A DNA stretch of 64,000 nucleotides from Azomonas tarimensis (GTDB lineage: Bacteria; Pseudomonadota; Gammaproteobacteria; Pseudomonadales; Pseudomonadaceae), in NCBI RefSeq assembly GCF_042648805.1, contig NZ_JBHRXZ010000022.1, forward strand, positions 744,001 through 808,000, written 5' to 3'. Under the pieces are notes generated by a model. That model had not been told where the DNA came from. It ran no database searches and saw only the letters and a program-made list of their open reading frames with translations. A program made the translations under genes and the position numbers. Every line of letters begins with the position of its first letter. Position 1 is the stretch's first letter. Of the stretch, positions 36,088-45,899 are shown piece by piece.

Positions 36088-37596
36088 CCGGTGTCTGACG
36101 ATACCCCAGCCCAGCAGCAGGCTGCAGAGGACGATCAGCGGCCAGGAGCGCCAGCGCAGGTAGGGTGTCAGGCCCTGCATCGGCTGGACTTCGCCGTACA
36201 TCACCACCTCCTCGAACTGCGGCACCCTTTCGGTGATGCGCCCGAAGGGATCGATGAGCACGGTGATGCCGTTGTTGGTGCCACGGATCATCCAGCGGCC
36301 GGCTTCCAATGCGCGCATCTGGGCCATCTGCAGGTGCTGCAGGGGACCGATGGAGCGGCCGAACCAGGCGTCGTTGCTGACGGTCAGCAAGAGATCGCTT
36401 TGCGCTGCCAGGCTTGCGGCAAACTCCGGGTAGACCACCTCGTAGCAGATGAAGGGTGCGATGAGGTGGCCGCGGGCCATGAGCAGGGGCTGGTCCTGAT
36501 CGCCACGGGCGAAGTCGGACATGGGCAGGTCGAAAAAGGCGATCAGCCCGCGCAGCAGGTCCTGCAGCGGCACGTATTCACCGAAGGGCACCAGCTTTTG
36601 CTTGAGGTAGGTGCCGGCGCCGTCGCCGACCACGGTCAGGCCGTTGTAGTAGCGCAGTTCGCCACGCTCGTTGGGCTGGCGTACCGGGACTCCGGTGAGC
36701 AGTGCTGCGCCACGCTCACGGCTGAAGTTGTCCATCATTTCCAGGTAGCCGCCGGCGCGGTCCATGACGATCGGCAGGGCGGTTTCCGGCCAGACGAACA
36801 GGTCGACCGGACGGCTCTGGAATGTGAGATCGCGATACAGCACCAGTTGGCGTTCGAGCTGGCCAGGCTCCCATTTCAGGCTCTGCTGGATGTTGCCTTG
36901 CATGGCGGCGACCTGCAGGGGTTTGCCCAGGGGGCTGGTCCAGGCGTAGCCCTTGAGGCCCATGCCAGCGACCCAGGGGGCGACGAGCACGACCAGTGCC
37001 GCGACAAGGCCGCGCCGGTGCGCCAGCAGGCGCGGCAAGTTGGCCAGTAACGCGGCGCTCAGGGCCACGACAAAGGTGATCAGCCAGACGGCCCCCAGCG
37101 GCGCGAGCCCCGACAGCGGACCGTCGAGCTGGCTGTAGCCGACGTAGAGCCAAGGGAAACCGGTGAGAAACCAGCTGCGAAAGGCGTCCATAGCCAGCCA
37201 CAGGGCGGCGAAGACCAGCGCGTCGCTCAGCGGCGCCTCTTTCTGACGCAGCCAGCGGGCCCATAGCCAGCCGAGCAGGGCTGGCAGCAACGACAGCCCG
37301 ACAACCAATCCAAGGGTCAGCAGCCCGGCCAGCCACGGCGGTGCGGCGCCGAAGTCGTGAATGCTGACATAGACCCAGCTGACCCCCGAACCGAACAGCC
37401 CGAGTCCGTACCACCAGCCGCGATGGAGCGCCTGTCCCGGGCTCAGGCTGCGCTGCCCGAGGTAAAACAGTCCAACCGACACCAGAGCCATTGGCCAGAT
37501 ATCGAAGGGAGCCAGGGACAGGGTGGTCAGGGCGCCGGCGACCAGCGCCAGCAGATGGCCGGGCCAGCCGGCGTTGAACAGCAACTTCATCTGCAT
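36061..37596 (-). CDS. lnt: Apolipoprotein N-acyltransferase
   Basis: 511 residues. Several N-terminal membrane helices precede a nitrilase-like periplasmic domain whose Glu-Lys-Cys triad is visible in WPETALPI, KLVPFGEYVPL and APFICYEVVYPE; a last membrane helix follows. It adds the third acyl chain to lipoproteins, of which this window encodes several. The last residues and stop codon lie inside a REP palindrome. Start 37596 or 37590 (MKLLF) are both possible. Confidence 0.96.
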   Translation of the reverse strand: MQMKLLFNAGWPGHLLALVAGALTTLSLAPFDIWPMALVSVGLFYLGQRSLSPGQALHRGWWYGLGLFGSGVSWVYVSIHDFGAAPPWLAGLLTLGLVVGLSLLPALLGWLWARWLRQKEAPLSDALVFAALWLAMDAFRSWFLTGFPWLYVGYSQLDGPLSGLAPLGAVWLITFVVALSAALLANLPRLLAHRRGLVAALVVLVAPWVAGMGLKGYAWTSPLGKPLQVAAMQGNIQQSLKWEPGQLERQLVLYRDLTFQSRPVDLFVWPETALPIVMDRAGGYLEMMDNFSRERGAALLTGVPVRQPNERGELRYYNGLTVVGDGAGTYLKQKLVPFGEYVPLQDLLRGLIAFFDLPMSDFARGDQDQPLLMARGHLIAPFICYEVVYPEFAASLAAQSDLLLTVSNDAWFGRSIGPLQHLQMAQMRALEAGRWMIRGTNNGITVLIDPFGRITERVPQFEEVVMYGEVQPMQGLTPYLRWRSWPLIVLCSLLLGWGIVRHRAVGRISAA

Positions 37597-37764
37597 ACTC
37601 GGGAGAATAAAAAGGCCGTTGAGAGCACCGGGAAGCTGGAGGCTGGAAAAGCGGCAGGCCTCGGCGCACCGAGCCGGCTCGATGCGCTTGGGGCCGGAGG
37701 CTCAGGATAGTAGCGTGCCGGCCCGGGCTCGCTGGCAGTCCCGGCGGGTTGGCGCCGCTTCAGC

Positions 37765-38604
37765 CTAACCCTCCAGCCGCGTGATCCTCAGCAGGTGCAC
37801 GCGCCGGCTGTCGGCATTGAGCACGCGCAGGCGAAAGCCATCTATCTCGGCGATTTCGTTACGCTTGGGCAGGTGGCCGAAAGTGCTCATCACCAGCCCG
37901 GCCACGGTGTCGAATTCGCTATCGGGTATCCCGGTGTCGAAGAACTCGTTGAAGTGCTCGATCGGCGTCAGCCCTTTCACCAGATAATCGCCACTGGGCA
38001 GTTGCCGAACGTAGCTGTCTTCTTCGATATCGTGTTCGTCCTCGATATCCCCGACGATCTGCTCCAGCACGTCTTCGATGGTCACCAGTCCCGCCACGCC
38101 GCCGTATTCGTCGATGACGATGGCCATGTGGTTGTGGTTGGCACGAAACTCCCGCAGCAGCACGTTCAGCCGCTTGGACTCGGGTACGAAGGTGGCGGGT
38201 CGCAGCAGGTCCTTCAGGTTGAACCCGGGCTGGTCCGCCTGCAGGATGAGCGGCAGCAGATCCTTGGCCAAGAGGACGCCGATGACCTCGTCAATGCTCT
38301 CGCCGATCACCGGATAGCGCGAGTGCGCTGCCTCGATGATGCCAGGCAGGAACTCGCGCGGGCTGGTGTTGGCCTTGATGCTGATGACCTGGGAGCGCGG
38401 CACCATGATGTCGCGCACCTGCAGGTCGGCGACCTGGATGGCGCCCTCGACGATGGCAAGGGCCTCGCTGTCCAGCAGCTTGTTGCTGTGGGCGTCGCGC
38501 AGGAGCTCAAGCAGTTCCTGGCGATTCCGGGGTTCATGGGCAAAAGCCTGGGTGATCTTGTCCAGCCAGGATCTTTGCCCGTTACTCGATCGGTCTTCGC
38601 TCAT
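37765..38604 (-). CDS. corC: CBS-domain protein CorC/YbeX
   Basis: 279 residues. Two CBS domains (VRDIMVPRSQVISIKA and FVPESKRLNVLLREFRANHNHMAIVIDEYGGVAGLVTIEDVLEQIVGDI) are followed by a CorC_HlyC domain. The family binds ATP and is linked to magnesium efflux and ribosome maturation. It is in the conserved ybeZ-ybeY-ybeX-lnt order. Confidence 0.94.
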   Translation of the reverse strand: MSEDRSSNGQRSWLDKITQAFAHEPRNRQELLELLRDAHSNKLLDSEALAIVEGAIQVADLQVRDIMVPRSQVISIKANTSPREFLPGIIEAAHSRYPVIGESIDEVIGVLLAKDLLPLILQADQPGFNLKDLLRPATFVPESKRLNVLLREFRANHNHMAIVIDEYGGVAGLVTIEDVLEQIVGDIEDEHDIEEDSYVRQLPSGDYLVKGLTPIEHFNEFFDTGIPDSEFDTVAGLVMSTFGHLPKRNEIAEIDGFRLRVLNADSRRVHLLRITRLEG

Positions 38605-38624
38605 TTCGATTGACTCGAAAGCCC

Positions 38625-39095
38625 TCAGTGTTCGTCATCGGCATAGGGGTCGGCAATGTCCAGCTCCGCCAGCAGGCCGCGCTCCAGATCTTCCATTTCC
38701 TCGGCCTCGGCGTCATCGATGTGATCATAGCCGAGCAGGTGCAGGCAGCCATGGATCACCAGGTGGGCCCAGTGGGCCTCGGGCGCCTTGCCCTGTTCCG
38801 CCGCCTCCCGGGCGACTACCGGTACGCAGATCACCAGATCGCCGAGCAGCGGGATATCCAGCAGCGGGCCATCCGGTCCGTCGGGGATGTCCGCCGGAAA
38901 CGACAACACATTGGTGGCGTAGTCCCGCTGGCGGTAGGTGCGGTTCAGCTCGCGTGCCTCGGGTTCGTCGACCAGGCGGATGGTCAGTTCCGAGTCGGCG
39001 CTACGCTGACGTAGTGCCAGTTCGCACCATCGACGAAAGTCCGCCTCGTCGGGCGCTGCGGACTCGCTGGCGCGCTGCAGGTCGAGCTCAATCAT
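38625..39095 (-). CDS. ybeY: rRNA maturation endoribonuclease YbeY
   Basis: 156 residues with the metal-binding motif HLVIHGCLHLLGYDH (three His). It acts in 16S rRNA 3'-end processing and ribosome quality control. It overlaps ybeZ by eight bases. Confidence 0.96.
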   Translation of the reverse strand: MIELDLQRASESAAPDEADFRRWCELALRQRSADSELTIRLVDEPEARELNRTYRQRDYATNVLSFPADIPDGPDGPLLDIPLLGDLVICVPVVAREAAEQGKAPEAHWAHLVIHGCLHLLGYDHIDDAEAEEMEDLERGLLAELDIADPYADDEH

Positions 39096-40095
39096 CGCCC
39101 GCGGCGCCTCGCTGTCCGTTGGGCTTGCCGGCCTGATCTTCGAAGCGCTCGTAGGCCTCGACGATGCGTTGCACCAGCGGATGGCGTACCACGTCCTTGG
39201 GCTGGAAGTGCGTGAAGGAAATGCCCTCCACGTCCCTTAACACCTCTATCACATGGGCCAGGCCCGACTTGGTGCCCCGCGGCAGATCGACCTGGGTGAT
39301 GTCCCCGGTGATGACTGCGGTGGAGCCGAAGCCGATCCGGGTGAGGAACATTTTCATCTGCTCCAGCGTGGTGTTCTGGCTCTCGTCGAGAATGATGAAG
39401 CTGTTGTTGAGGGTGCGGCCGCGCATGTAGGCCAGTGGAGCGATCTCGATGACCTGCTTTTCGATCAGCCGTGCCACGTGTTCGAAGCCGAGCATCTCGT
39501 AGAGCGCGTCGTAGAGGGGGCGAAGATAGGGATCGATCTTCTGTGCCAGGTCGCCCGGCAGAAAGCCGAGCTTTTCGCCAGCTTCTACTGCGGGACGCAC
39601 CAGCAGGATGCGGCGAACCTGTTCACGCTCCAGCGCATCCACCGCGCAGGCCACTGCCAGGTAGGTCTTGCCGGTACCCGCCGGGCCAACGCCGAAATTG
39701 ATGTCGTTGTCGAGGATTGCCTTGACGTAACGCTGCTGATTGGCGCCGCGGGGGCGGATGTTGCCCTTGCGGGTGCGCAGGGTCACCGCGTGCTGCGCCG
39801 CAGCAGGGTTGGCCAGTTCTTCCATGCCGGACTCCTGCAGGTAGAGGTGTACGGTGTCGGGAGAGAGTTCGCTGCTCTTGGTTTCACGATAGAGGCGCCG
39901 CAGCAGGGACTCGGCGGAGCGGGCCACGGCAAGCGGGCCGATCAACTCGAACTGATTGCCGCGGTTGCGGATTTCGATGGCCAGACGCTCTTCGATCAGC
40001 CGCAGGTGCTCGTCGAACTGCCCGCAGAGATTGGCGAAGCGCTGGGCTTCGAAGGGTTCGAGCGTAAAGCGGTGCGGTTCTATGGGAGCGTTCAA
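39088..40095 (-). CDS. ybeZ: PhoH-like ATPase YbeZ
   Basis: 335 residues. The PhoH-type nucleotide site is GVGPAGTGKTYLAVACAV, followed by FIILDESQNTTLEQMKMFLTRIGFGS. YbeZ interacts with YbeY in rRNA processing and is probably an RNA helicase. An extra N-terminal helical region (1-110) matches the long PhoH-like form. Confidence 0.95.
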   Translation of the reverse strand: MNAPIEPHRFTLEPFEAQRFANLCGQFDEHLRLIEERLAIEIRNRGNQFELIGPLAVARSAESLLRRLYRETKSSELSPDTVHLYLQESGMEELANPAAAQHAVTLRTRKGNIRPRGANQQRYVKAILDNDINFGVGPAGTGKTYLAVACAVDALEREQVRRILLVRPAVEAGEKLGFLPGDLAQKIDPYLRPLYDALYEMLGFEHVARLIEKQVIEIAPLAYMRGRTLNNSFIILDESQNTTLEQMKMFLTRIGFGSTAVITGDITQVDLPRGTKSGLAHVIEVLRDVEGISFTHFQPKDVVRHPLVQRIVEAYERFEDQAGKPNGQRGAAGDD

Positions 40096-40194
40096 GGGTT
40101 GTGGAGAGACCGTTTTTATGGAGATGAATAGAGAATAGCGCCGGTTCCCGCAACGCGAAAGCCGACGCTGGTCGAAGCCCGGACGGTGGAAGGA

Positions 40195-41547
40195 TCAGAC
40201 CGCCTCGGAGTGTTCAGTTGTGTGGACAAGGCTACCGCGCAATGAATGCGGCAGGGCGTCGTCGATATGCACTTCGACGAACTGGCCGATCAGCCGCGGA
40301 TTGCTGCTGCGGAAGTTGACGATACGGTTGTTCTCGGTGCGGCCCTGAAGCATACCCGGGTCTTTTTTCGAATAATCGCTGACCAGGATGCGCTGCACGC
40401 TGCCGACCATCCGCCGGCTGATCTCGAAGCCCTGCTGGGACAGGCGGGTCTGCAGGATCTGCAGGCGCTGCTTCTTGACCTCCTCGGGGGTATCGTCGGC
40501 CAGGTCGGCCGCCGGCGTGCCTGGACGGGCGCTGTAGACGAAGGAGTAGGAGAAGTCGAAGCCGACGTCCTGCACCAGTTTCATGGTCTGCTCGAAGTCC
40601 TGTTCGCTCTCGCCGGGAAAGCCGACGATGAAGTCGGAGCTGACGCTGATGTCCGGCACCGCCGCTTTCAGTTTGCGGATCCGCGACTTGTACTCCAGGG
40701 CGGTGTGGTTGCGCTTCATCGCTGCGAGCACCCGGTCGGAACCCGACTGCACCGGTAGGTGGATGAACTTGACCAGCTCGGGAATCTCCGCATGGGCCTG
40801 GATCAGCGCGTCGGAAAACTCCAGCGGATGGCTGGTGGTGTAGCGAATCCGCTCGATACCCTCGATGGCCGCGACGGCGTACAGCAGCTCGGCAAAGTCG
40901 GCGAGTCGGCCGTCGCCGATGTCGCCGCGATAGCCGTTGACGTTCTGTCCCAGCAGGGTGACCTCGCGTACGCCGTGTTCGGCCAGGTGGACGATCTCCG
41001 CCAGCACATCGGCCAGAGGTCGGCTCACTTCTTCGCCGCGGGTGTAGGGCACCACGCAGAAGGTGCAGTACTTGCTGCAGCCTTCCATCACCGAGACCTG
41101 CGCGCAGGGGCCGTCCACCCGGGGTTCGGGCAGGCGGTCGAATTTCTCGATCTCGGGAAACGAGATGTCCACCTGCGGCTGTCGGGTCGCGCGGGCGGCG
41201 TCGATCATTTCGGGCAGGCGGTGCAATGTCTGCGGGCCGAATACCACGTCCACATAGGGCGCCCGGTCGCGGATCGCACTGCCTTCCTGGCTGGCCACGC
41301 AACCACCGACGCCGATGACCAGCTCGGGATTGCGTTCCTTCAACGGCCGCCAGCGGCCCAGTGCGGAAAATACCTTGTCCTGCGCTTTTTCGCGGATCGA
41401 GCAGGTATTGAGCAGAATCACATCCGCTTCGGCCGGATCATCGGTAATTTCCAGCGGCTGATCCTCGCCCAGCAGGTCGACCATGCGCGAGCTGTCGTAC
41501 TCGTTCATCTGGCAGCCGTGGGTTTCGATGTAAAGCTTGCGGGTCAT
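40195..41547 (-). CDS. miaB: tRNA-2-methylthio-N6-dimethylallyladenosine synthase
   Basis: 450 residues, a radical SAM methylthiotransferase: the N-terminal UPF0004 domain has ETHGCQMNEYDS and two more cluster Cys (LNTCSIREKA, VGGCVASQEG), the radical site is CSKYCTFC, and a TRAM domain ends the chain. It methylthiolates i6A37 in tRNAs that read UNN codons. The ATG at 41547 gives the conserved MTRKLYIETHGC start; a TTG seven codons upstream is less likely. Confidence 0.97.
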   Translation of the reverse strand: MTRKLYIETHGCQMNEYDSSRMVDLLGEDQPLEITDDPAEADVILLNTCSIREKAQDKVFSALGRWRPLKERNPELVIGVGGCVASQEGSAIRDRAPYVDVVFGPQTLHRLPEMIDAARATRQPQVDISFPEIEKFDRLPEPRVDGPCAQVSVMEGCSKYCTFCVVPYTRGEEVSRPLADVLAEIVHLAEHGVREVTLLGQNVNGYRGDIGDGRLADFAELLYAVAAIEGIERIRYTTSHPLEFSDALIQAHAEIPELVKFIHLPVQSGSDRVLAAMKRNHTALEYKSRIRKLKAAVPDISVSSDFIVGFPGESEQDFEQTMKLVQDVGFDFSYSFVYSARPGTPAADLADDTPEEVKKQRLQILQTRLSQQGFEISRRMVGSVQRILVSDYSKKDPGMLQGRTENNRIVNFRSSNPRLIGQFVEVHIDDALPHSLRGSLVHTTEHSEAV

Positions 41548-41654
41548 GGCGTTCCGGCGATTGCTCAAAAAATGACCGGAGATTATAAGGGCGCTTAGAA
41601 GCCGAGGAAAGCGCCAGAGGCTGAGGGGTCGAAAAGCCGATACAAAGCGCTGAA

Positions 41655-41737
41655 GGCTAGAGGCTGGACGGGGGCGTCGGGTGTGGGCGCGGTGTCAAGG
41701 CCAGGCTCGGATCGCTTTATCCGACCAGCCTCTAGCC
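41655..41737. repeat. Perfect 13-base inverted repeat between miaB and the SEL1 gene
   Basis: Arms at 41655-41667 and 41725-41737 (GGCTAGAGGCTGG and its complement) are separated by 57 bases. Related GGCTGGA motifs occur around 37630. It may be a degenerate interspersed element. Confidence 0.5.
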
Positions 41738-41760
41738 GCTCTTTCCCGCTTTTGCCTGTT

Positions 41761-42288
41761 CTAACGCGGCTCGCCGGCGGTCTGCAGATCCATCATGAAG
41801 TTGCGGAAGATCTGTCCCAGCACCTGGGTGGCGATCTCCAGTTCGTCGCGGCGCATCTGCTCGGATACCCGGTCGGCAGTGTCGAGCGCCTGGTCTTCGC
41901 CATTGATGGCGGCCATTTTCAGCACGATGTAGGCCTGGACGTTGTTGGCCGGCACGCTTTCACCGCGAAAGAACATCACCCCCAACTGGTGCTGGGCCTG
42001 CGGATGGCCCTTGAGCGAAGCCTGTTCGAACCAGTGGCGAGCACGCGGCAGGTCCTTGGGCGCGCGCTGGCCGCTGTAGTAGAAGTCGCCGAGTTCGTAG
42101 GCAGCCTGCACATCGCCCTCGCTGGCGGCCTGCTGGCAAATACGCACGGCTTCGGGCAGCTCCTCGGGAATGGCGTTCAGCGCGCAGCGGGCAGTGGCCG
42201 GTATCAGCAAGGAATTGCCGCCAGCATGGGCCCACAGGGAGAGGAGCATCAGGCAGCCGAGTGACAGCATGCGGCCGGCGCGGATCAT
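41761..42288 (-). CDS. Exported SEL1/TPR-like repeat protein
   Basis: 175 residues. A signal peptide (MLSLGCLMLLSLWAHA) leads into SEL1-type repeats: GDVQAAYELGDFYYSGQRAPKDLPRARHWFEQASLKGHPQAQHQLGVMFFRGESVPANNVQAYIVLKMAA. SEL1 repeats mediate protein-protein contacts; the partner is unknown. It lies downstream of the membrane protein at 42424 on the same strand. Confidence 0.85.
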   Translation of the reverse strand: MIRAGRMLSLGCLMLLSLWAHAGGNSLLIPATARCALNAIPEELPEAVRICQQAASEGDVQAAYELGDFYYSGQRAPKDLPRARHWFEQASLKGHPQAQHQLGVMFFRGESVPANNVQAYIVLKMAAINGEDQALDTADRVSEQMRRDELEIATQVLGQIFRNFMMDLQTAGEPR

Positions 42289-42423
42289 GGATCGAGTAGC
42301 CTCGAGTGCCAGGCAGTGACGATGGCCGGCACAGGAACGCGCCGACCGTCACATTATGGATAAGCCGCGGTTGGCTGACAAAGGCTTTGCAAGCCTCGCC
42401 GGACAATTTTCTGCCGACGGGTG

Positions 42424-43026
42424 TCAGCCGACCTGAGGCTGGTCGCGTGGCGGCGCCGGCGGCAGGCTCACCAGCCATGCCAGCAGCGGGCTGGCGATGG
42501 CCAGCAGGAGCGCCTGCCAGGCGGCCAGCGGGCTGCCGGCGAAGGGCAGGGTGCCCAGCAGCAGCACGGCCGCAACCAGTGCAGGGCCAAGCGTGGTGGC
42601 GCCGGGACGCTGCAGTCCGGCGAAGAGCACCACCAGCGCGCTGGCCAGTCCCAGACCGAGCGCGTAGGGCGTGCTCCAGTCCAGCAGGCGGGCCAGTTCG
42701 AAGAAGGCACACAGGCCCAGTACCAGGCGGCCCCAGGTCGAACGGCTCCAGCGCCAGCCACGCGCCAGGCTCAGGCAGGCGACTGCCGCCAGGGGCAGGC
42801 CGAGCTGATAGGTGGCGCGTTCCAGCCAGTCCCGGGCGTCCCCGCTGTCGACGCCCATGAGCTGGGCGCTGGCACTGGCCCCGGCACCGGTGGCCAGCAG
42901 CAGTGCCAGCATGGCGCAGAACAGCGGTGGCTGGGTCTGCCCATCGGCGTGGTGCCAGTAGCGGCCGACCCAGACCGCGCTGGCGCCCGCGCTGAGGGTC
43001 AGCAGTGCCTGTTGCAGGAGCTCCAT
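42424..43026 (-). CDS. Conserved membrane protein of unknown function
   Basis: 200 residues with about six hydrophobic helices and a Pro-rich C-terminal tail (SLPPAPPRDQPQVG). No known motif is visible. It starts seven bases after hemL and is probably co-transcribed with it. I do not recognise a function. Confidence 0.75.
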   Translation of the reverse strand: MELLQQALLTLSAGASAVWVGRYWHHADGQTQPPLFCAMLALLLATGAGASASAQLMGVDSGDARDWLERATYQLGLPLAAVACLSLARGWRWSRSTWGRLVLGLCAFFELARLLDWSTPYALGLGLASALVVLFAGLQRPGATTLGPALVAAVLLLGTLPFAGSPLAAWQALLLAIASPLLAWLVSLPPAPPRDQPQVG

Positions 43027-43033
43027 GGTGGTC

Positions 43034-44317
43034 TCACTTCAGCCGGGCAAAGGCGCGCTCGGCGGCGTCAAGGGTGAGCCGAAGTTCGGTCTCGCCATGG
43101 ACGATGGAGGTAAAGCCGGCTTCGAAAGCGCTGGGAGCCAGGTACACGCCGCCTTCGAGCATGAGGTGGAAAAACTTTCTGAAACGCTCGACGTCGCTCG
43201 CCATCACGTCCTCGAAGGTGCTGATCGCCTCGGCCTCGCTGAAGTACAGACCGAACATGCCGCCCACCTGGGTGGTGACGAAGGGGATCCCGGCCGCCTT
43301 GGCCCGCTCGCGCAACCCCTCGAGCATGGTTCGGGTGTAGTCGCTGAGCTCGTCATGGAAACCCGGCCGGCTGATCAGCTTGAGGGTGGTCAGGCCCGCC
43401 GCCATCGCCAGCGGATTGCCCGACAGGGTGCCGGCCTGGTAGACCGGGCCGAGCGGCGCGATGCATTCCATGATGGCGCGCTTGCCGCCGAAGCAGCCCA
43501 CCGGCATGCCGCCGCCGACGATCTTGCCAAAGGTGGAGAGGTCGGGGGTCACGCCGTAATGCGCCTGGGCACCACCGAGGGCCACCCGGAAGCCGGTCAT
43601 CACTTCGTCGAAGATCAGGACCACGCCGTGCTTGTCGCACTGGGCGCGCAGGCCCTCGAGAAAGCCCGGCGCCGGGGGCACGCAGTTCATGTTGCCGGCC
43701 ACGGGCTCGACGATGATGCAGGCCACCTGCTGACCGACTTCGGCAAGCGTCGCTTCCACCGCGGCGAGGTCGTTGAACGGCAGCGTCAGGGTGTGCCTGG
43801 CGAAATCCGCCGGAACCCCCGCCGAGCTCGGCACGCCCTGGGTCAGGGCGCCGGAGCCGGCCTTGACCAGCAGGCTGTCGGAGTGGCCGTGGTAGCAGCC
43901 TTCGAATTTGATGATGCTGTCGCGTCCGGTATAGCCACGCGCCAGGCGGAGGGCGCTCATGGTGGCTTCGGTGCCGGAGCTGACCATGCGCACCATCTCC
44001 ATGGACGGCACCAGGCTGCAGACCCGCTCGGCCATCTCGGTTTCCATGGCGGTGGGCGCGCCATAGGATAGGCCGTGCTCGAGCTGGCGGCGCACCGCGT
44101 CGAGCACCTCGGGGTGGCTGTGGCCAAGGATCATCGGCCCCCAGGAGCCCACGTAGTCGACATAGCGCTTGTCGTCTTCGTCAATGACGTAGGCACCTTC
44201 GGCGTGCTTGAAGAACAGCGGGGTGCCGCCGACGCTGCGGAAGGCGCGGACCGGGGAGTTGACGCCGCCGGGGATGTGTTTCTGGGCGCTGTTGAACAGG
44301 ATTTCGGAACGGGACAT
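43034..44317 (-). CDS. hemL: Glutamate-1-semialdehyde 2,1-aminomutase
   Basis: 427 residues, the usual length. It makes 5-aminolevulinate, the haem precursor. PLP-dependent class III aminotransferase motifs include GGVNSPVRAF, MVSSGTEATMSALRLAR, LIFDEVMTGFR and the PLP lysine in FGKIVGGGMPVG. The start at 44317 (MSRSEILFNSAQ) is conserved. Confidence 0.97.
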   Translation of the reverse strand: MSRSEILFNSAQKHIPGGVNSPVRAFRSVGGTPLFFKHAEGAYVIDEDDKRYVDYVGSWGPMILGHSHPEVLDAVRRQLEHGLSYGAPTAMETEMAERVCSLVPSMEMVRMVSSGTEATMSALRLARGYTGRDSIIKFEGCYHGHSDSLLVKAGSGALTQGVPSSAGVPADFARHTLTLPFNDLAAVEATLAEVGQQVACIIVEPVAGNMNCVPPAPGFLEGLRAQCDKHGVVLIFDEVMTGFRVALGGAQAHYGVTPDLSTFGKIVGGGMPVGCFGGKRAIMECIAPLGPVYQAGTLSGNPLAMAAGLTTLKLISRPGFHDELSDYTRTMLEGLRERAKAAGIPFVTTQVGGMFGLYFSEAEAISTFEDVMASDVERFRKFFHLMLEGGVYLAPSAFEAGFTSIVHGETELRLTLDAAERAFARLK

Positions 44318-44355
44318 GCAAAAGCCTCTCGTAAAGCCGGACGGCCGGCGGGCCG

Positions 44356-44997
44356 TCAACGCGAAGAAGTAGCGAACAGCGCGCTGAAGGCGCGCGCGCG
44401 GCGCTCCACCTCGACGACGGAGTCGGCCGCGAACAGGGCGTGGATCACCGCGACCAGGCTGGCGCCACGGGCGATGAGCTCACCGGCGTTGTCCAGGGTG
44501 ACGCCGCCGATGGCCACCAGCGGCAGGTTGAAGCGGGCACGGGCCTGCTCCAGCAGTTCGGGCGTGGCGGACGGCGCGCCAGGCTTGGTATGGGACTCGA
44601 AGAAGCGGCCGAACGCCAGGTAGCTGGCGCCTTCGCGCAGCGCCTGCTCGGCCAGATCCAGCCGCGCGTGGCAGGTGGCGCCGATGATCGCCCGGCGGCC
44701 GAGCAGGGCGCGGGCGGCAGACAGCGAGCCGTCTTCCTGTCCCAGGTGCAGACCGACGCCCAGGCGTGCGGCGAGCTCGGCGTCGTCGTTGATGATCAGT
44801 TGGGCGCCGTGTCGCTCGCAGAGCTCCTGAAGCACCTGCGCCTCACGCAGCCGGCGCGCTTCGTCGCCCGACTTGTCTCGGTACTGCAGCCAGCGCGCGC
44901 CGCCCTTGAGCGCAGCCTCGACATAGGGGAACAGGCGACCATCGGCCAGCAGTCGGCTGTCGGTGATGGCGTAGAGACCACGTGTCTGACGGCTCAT
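44356..44997 (-). CDS. thiE: Thiamine-phosphate synthase
   Basis: 213 residues. It joins HMP-PP and thiazole phosphate. GLYAITDSRL, LQYRDKS, IINDDAELAARLGVGLHLGQED and the glycine-rich phosphate site VAIGGVTLDNAGELIARGA are typical. It begins 10 bases after thiD. Confidence 0.96.
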   Translation of the reverse strand: MSRQTRGLYAITDSRLLADGRLFPYVEAALKGGARWLQYRDKSGDEARRLREAQVLQELCERHGAQLIINDDAELAARLGVGLHLGQEDGSLSAARALLGRRAIIGATCHARLDLAEQALREGASYLAFGRFFESHTKPGAPSATPELLEQARARFNLPLVAIGGVTLDNAGELIARGASLVAVIHALFAADSVVEVERRARAFSALFATSSR

Positions 44998-45007
44998 GGG
45001 AGTCCCT

Positions 45008-45802
45008 TCAAGGAAGATCCAGGGGCAGGCGGCGCGGAATGTACTGGCCCCGTCCAGGAGCCTCGGCATCGCGCAGGGTCCGCCAGGTATAGTCCAGTGC
45101 GCTGCGCACGGCACTGATCACGGGCTCGCCATGACCCAGGCGACCGGCCAGGGTACTGGCCAGGGTGCAGCCGGAGCCGTGGTAACTGCCTGGAAGACGC
45201 GCGCAGGTGAAGTCGTGGTGCCCGCCTTGGCGCGAGTAGAGCCGGTTGTGAACCTGCTGCTCTTCGCCATGGCCGCCGGTGATGAGCAGGTGCTCGATGA
45301 ACGGCAGGAGTTTTTCGGCGCACTCGTCGGCCGTGCCCTCGGGCAGCTCTGCGAGGATGCGTGCCTCGGGCAGGTTCGGTGTGGCGATGGTGGCGATCGG
45401 TAGCAGGCGTTCGCGCATGGCGTAGCCGACATCGTCCTTGCCCAGCGCGCCGCCGCCACCCGCCCGGAGGACAGGATCGCAGACCAGCGGGACACCGGGC
45501 AGGCGCTGCATGATCTGCACCACGGTGTCGACCATTTCCACCGAGCCGAGCATGCCCAGCTTGACCGCAGCAATCGGCAGGTCGTCGATCACGGCGTAGG
45601 CCTGGGCAAGCACCCACGCGCGGTCGAGTACGCGGAAGTCCACCACGTCGCGGGTGTCCTGCACGGTGAGTGCGGTGAGGGTGGGGGCAGCATGGCAGCC
45701 CTGGGCGAGCAGGGCTTCGATATCCGCCTGCAGGCCGGCGCCACCACTGGGGTCGTGGCCGGACAGGCAGAGGACGACGGGGCGGGAATTGAAGTTGTTC
45801 AT
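45008..45802 (-). CDS. thiD: Hydroxymethylpyrimidine (phosphate) kinase
   Basis: 264 residues of the ribokinase fold: LCLSGHDPSGGAGLQADIEAL, VKLGMLGS, and the catalytic GSYHGSGCTLASTLAG region. It phosphorylates HMP and HMP-P for ThiE. The start at 45802 is conserved (MNNFNSRPVVLCLSG). No TPP riboswitch is evident upstream. Confidence 0.95.
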   Translation of the reverse strand: MNNFNSRPVVLCLSGHDPSGGAGLQADIEALLAQGCHAAPTLTALTVQDTRDVVDFRVLDRAWVLAQAYAVIDDLPIAAVKLGMLGSVEMVDTVVQIMQRLPGVPLVCDPVLRAGGGGALGKDDVGYAMRERLLPIATIATPNLPEARILAELPEGTADECAEKLLPFIEHLLITGGHGEEQQVHNRLYSRQGGHHDFTCARLPGSYHGSGCTLASTLAGRLGHGEPVISAVRSALDYTWRTLRDAEAPGRGQYIPRRLPLDLP

Positions 45803-45899
45803 GGCGGCGCAGCTTAGCATCAAAAGCGCCTACCGGCTGCAGCGGCCCGGTGCGCGGAGCGCCCGGCCGACCGTCGAGGACGGTGGCCGGGCCAGGCGG

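Noticed and set aside
45803..45899. TPP riboswitch near thiD/thiE
   Set aside because: No thi-box sequence is visible on the minus strand upstream of thiD, and the gap is under 100 bases.
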